NCBI GenBank assembly: GCA_018343915.1
Contig: JABRWF010000006.1
Coordinates: 2,046,001-2,110,000, forward strand
Reading direction: 5' to 3'
Origin: Agroathelia rolfsii
Taxonomy: Eukaryota > Basidiomycota > Agaricomycetes > Amylocorticiales > Amylocorticiaceae
Length of the DNA: 64,000 bases
Below the pieces are notes generated by a model, which saw only the letters and a list, made by a program, of their open reading frames with translations, had not been told where the DNA came from and made no database searches. Below, piece by piece: positions 63,109 through 64,000 of this stretch (the stretch's first letter is position 1; each line of letters begins with the position of its first letter). A program made the position numbers and the translations under genes.

Positions 63109-64000
63109 CTATACTATATCACGTGCACCATCCCAGCCCCAAGAGACCTTCTTGGTTATGTGTCCCCTGCCATTGCCTTCCTCATATAAGCTCACATCCC
63201 GCGATGGAAGTGCACTAGGCGTAACCATCCAGCTCGCTGTCCCAAACAAATCTCTGCAGATGTCCAATAGTTCATGTACGGTGTCCACAAAGTTCCGCAT
63301 AGCTTCTGTCTCTGCAAAAGAATAGACAAGGGAGTAGCCCATCGCAAAGGGGTCTTTCTTTCTTGCTTCTTGGATGCGCTCTTCGACTTGATCTTCTAGT
63401 ATTTGGAGAGCTTGGCGGGCAGATGGCAGAAACTGTGGCAGTGGCTGTCGTGCCATGAAGACTTGCTCGCATGCGAACAATGATACGCAAACGCACGATA
63501 TCTACCTCAGGATGATAAGCAAATAATTAGAGAAAGATACACGAAACGTGTCTTACCAATTCCCGCCTCTCCTGAAAGACAGCCGCGACAGTCTCTCGTC
63601 TTGGTATATTTTCTCGGATTTTACGGAGACCCGTCATCTGATCTAATGCTTTTTGTAATGCTTGTACCACCTGCTGGTAGCTGCGCATGGGTTTCTATAC
63701 CGAAACATAAGTAACTGCATGCGACTAATGAAAGAAGGAACTCGCAGGCATCAGACTTAATTCATCATTCATGTTTTTTAAAAGAGTTGTGAGATTCATA
63801 AGCGAGTTTCGTATTTGAATCTCGGCTTTAGTGATCGTACGCTTTTCGTGGTTATGGGTCATGTGGGCCGCTGGATTCTGGACAATGTCGCTATTTAAGG
63901 CTCCACCTTTGTAATGCTCTAGGACTGTATATTCCTCTGACTCACCGGCACAGAGAGAGATACAGATTGCTCAGAAGACCAATGGTTCGGCTAGTTTGGC
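63109..64000 (-). CDS. Putative 6TM/DUF2421 transporter, copy B (partial)
   Basis: The 3' part of a tandem paralogue of copy A, running off the right edge. From the window end: QTSRTIGLLSNLYLSLCR, DIVQNPAAHMTHNHEKRTITKAEIQIRNSLMNLTTLLKNMNDELSLMP, KPMRSYQQVVQALQKALDQMTGLRKIRENIPRRETVA, then MARQPLPQFLPSARQALQILEDQVEERIQEARKKD, FAETEAMRNFVDTVHELLDICRDLFGTASWMVTPSALPSR and the end TAG at 63109-63111. Every exon boundary matches copy A. The intron at 63695-63745 starts with GC, whereas copy A uses GT at the same place. The N-terminal membrane block lies outside the window. Confidence 0.85.

Overview
The window is nuclear DNA of a filamentous fungus, most likely an Agaricomycete (Basidiomycota). 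I infer this from very intron-dense genes with 45-70 nt GT-AG introns (a few GC-AG), short intergenic gaps, fungal orthologues throughout, and typically basidiomycete families such as the mL60-type ribosomal protein and the DUF2421/6TM transporters. Exact genus cannot be set from the sequence; a Cantharellales-like fungus is only a guess. No bacterial, viral or biosynthetic-cluster signature is seen. I found no rRNA, tRNA or CRISPR array.

Layout. 0.4-6.5 kb, minus strand: an NTF2-like protein, a STRAP-type WD40 protein and a SulP sulfate permease. 7.8-15.3 kb: a mitochondrial TACO1/YebC translation factor (+), a NYN-domain RNase-like protein (-), an ER tail-anchored UBE2J/Ubc6-class E2 (+) and a proline-rich orphan (+). 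16.1-25.8 kb: SF3A1 (-) head to head with mitochondrial ribosomal protein mL60 (+), Cms1 (-), an ERI-1-like exonuclease (+), MOG1 (+) and an Atg38/NRBF2-like MIT protein (-). 26.4-34.3 kb: an orphan (+), a Rsp5/Nedd4 C2-WW3-HECT ligase (+) and mRNA cap guanine-N7 methyltransferase (-). 34.4-45.8 kb: an M1 aminopeptidase (-), a large candidate meiotic axis protein (-) and a bestrophin-family channel (+). 46-58.7 kb: complex I 24 kDa subunit (-), a zinc-independent medium-chain reductase (-), a small two-zinc-finger gene (-), QCR7 (+), transketolase (-), CMC2 (+) and a GH31 glycosidase (-). 59.2-64 kb: two tandem DUF2421/6TM transporter paralogues (-), the second running off the window.

The genes are mostly housekeeping. 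Five nuclear genes for mitochondrial gene expression or respiration (TACO1-like, mL60, NDUFV2, QCR7, CMC2) are scattered among RNA-processing (SF3A1, cap methyltransferase, Cms1, ERI-1-like) and ubiquitin (UBE2J, Rsp5) genes. The observations most worth a second look are: a poly(A)-tailed insert flanked by a perfect 16-bp direct repeat upstream of the Rsp5 gene, which duplicates a CACGTG box; a small gene with two matching C-x2-C...H-x3-C fingers; a candidate SYCP2/Red1-type axis protein; an M1 aminopeptidase whose GAMEN motif reads GAMEG and which has a possible mitochondrial leader; 12- and 22-nt microexons; GC-AG introns including one that differs between tandem paralogues; and a 61-bp divergent promoter between SF3A1 and mL60.
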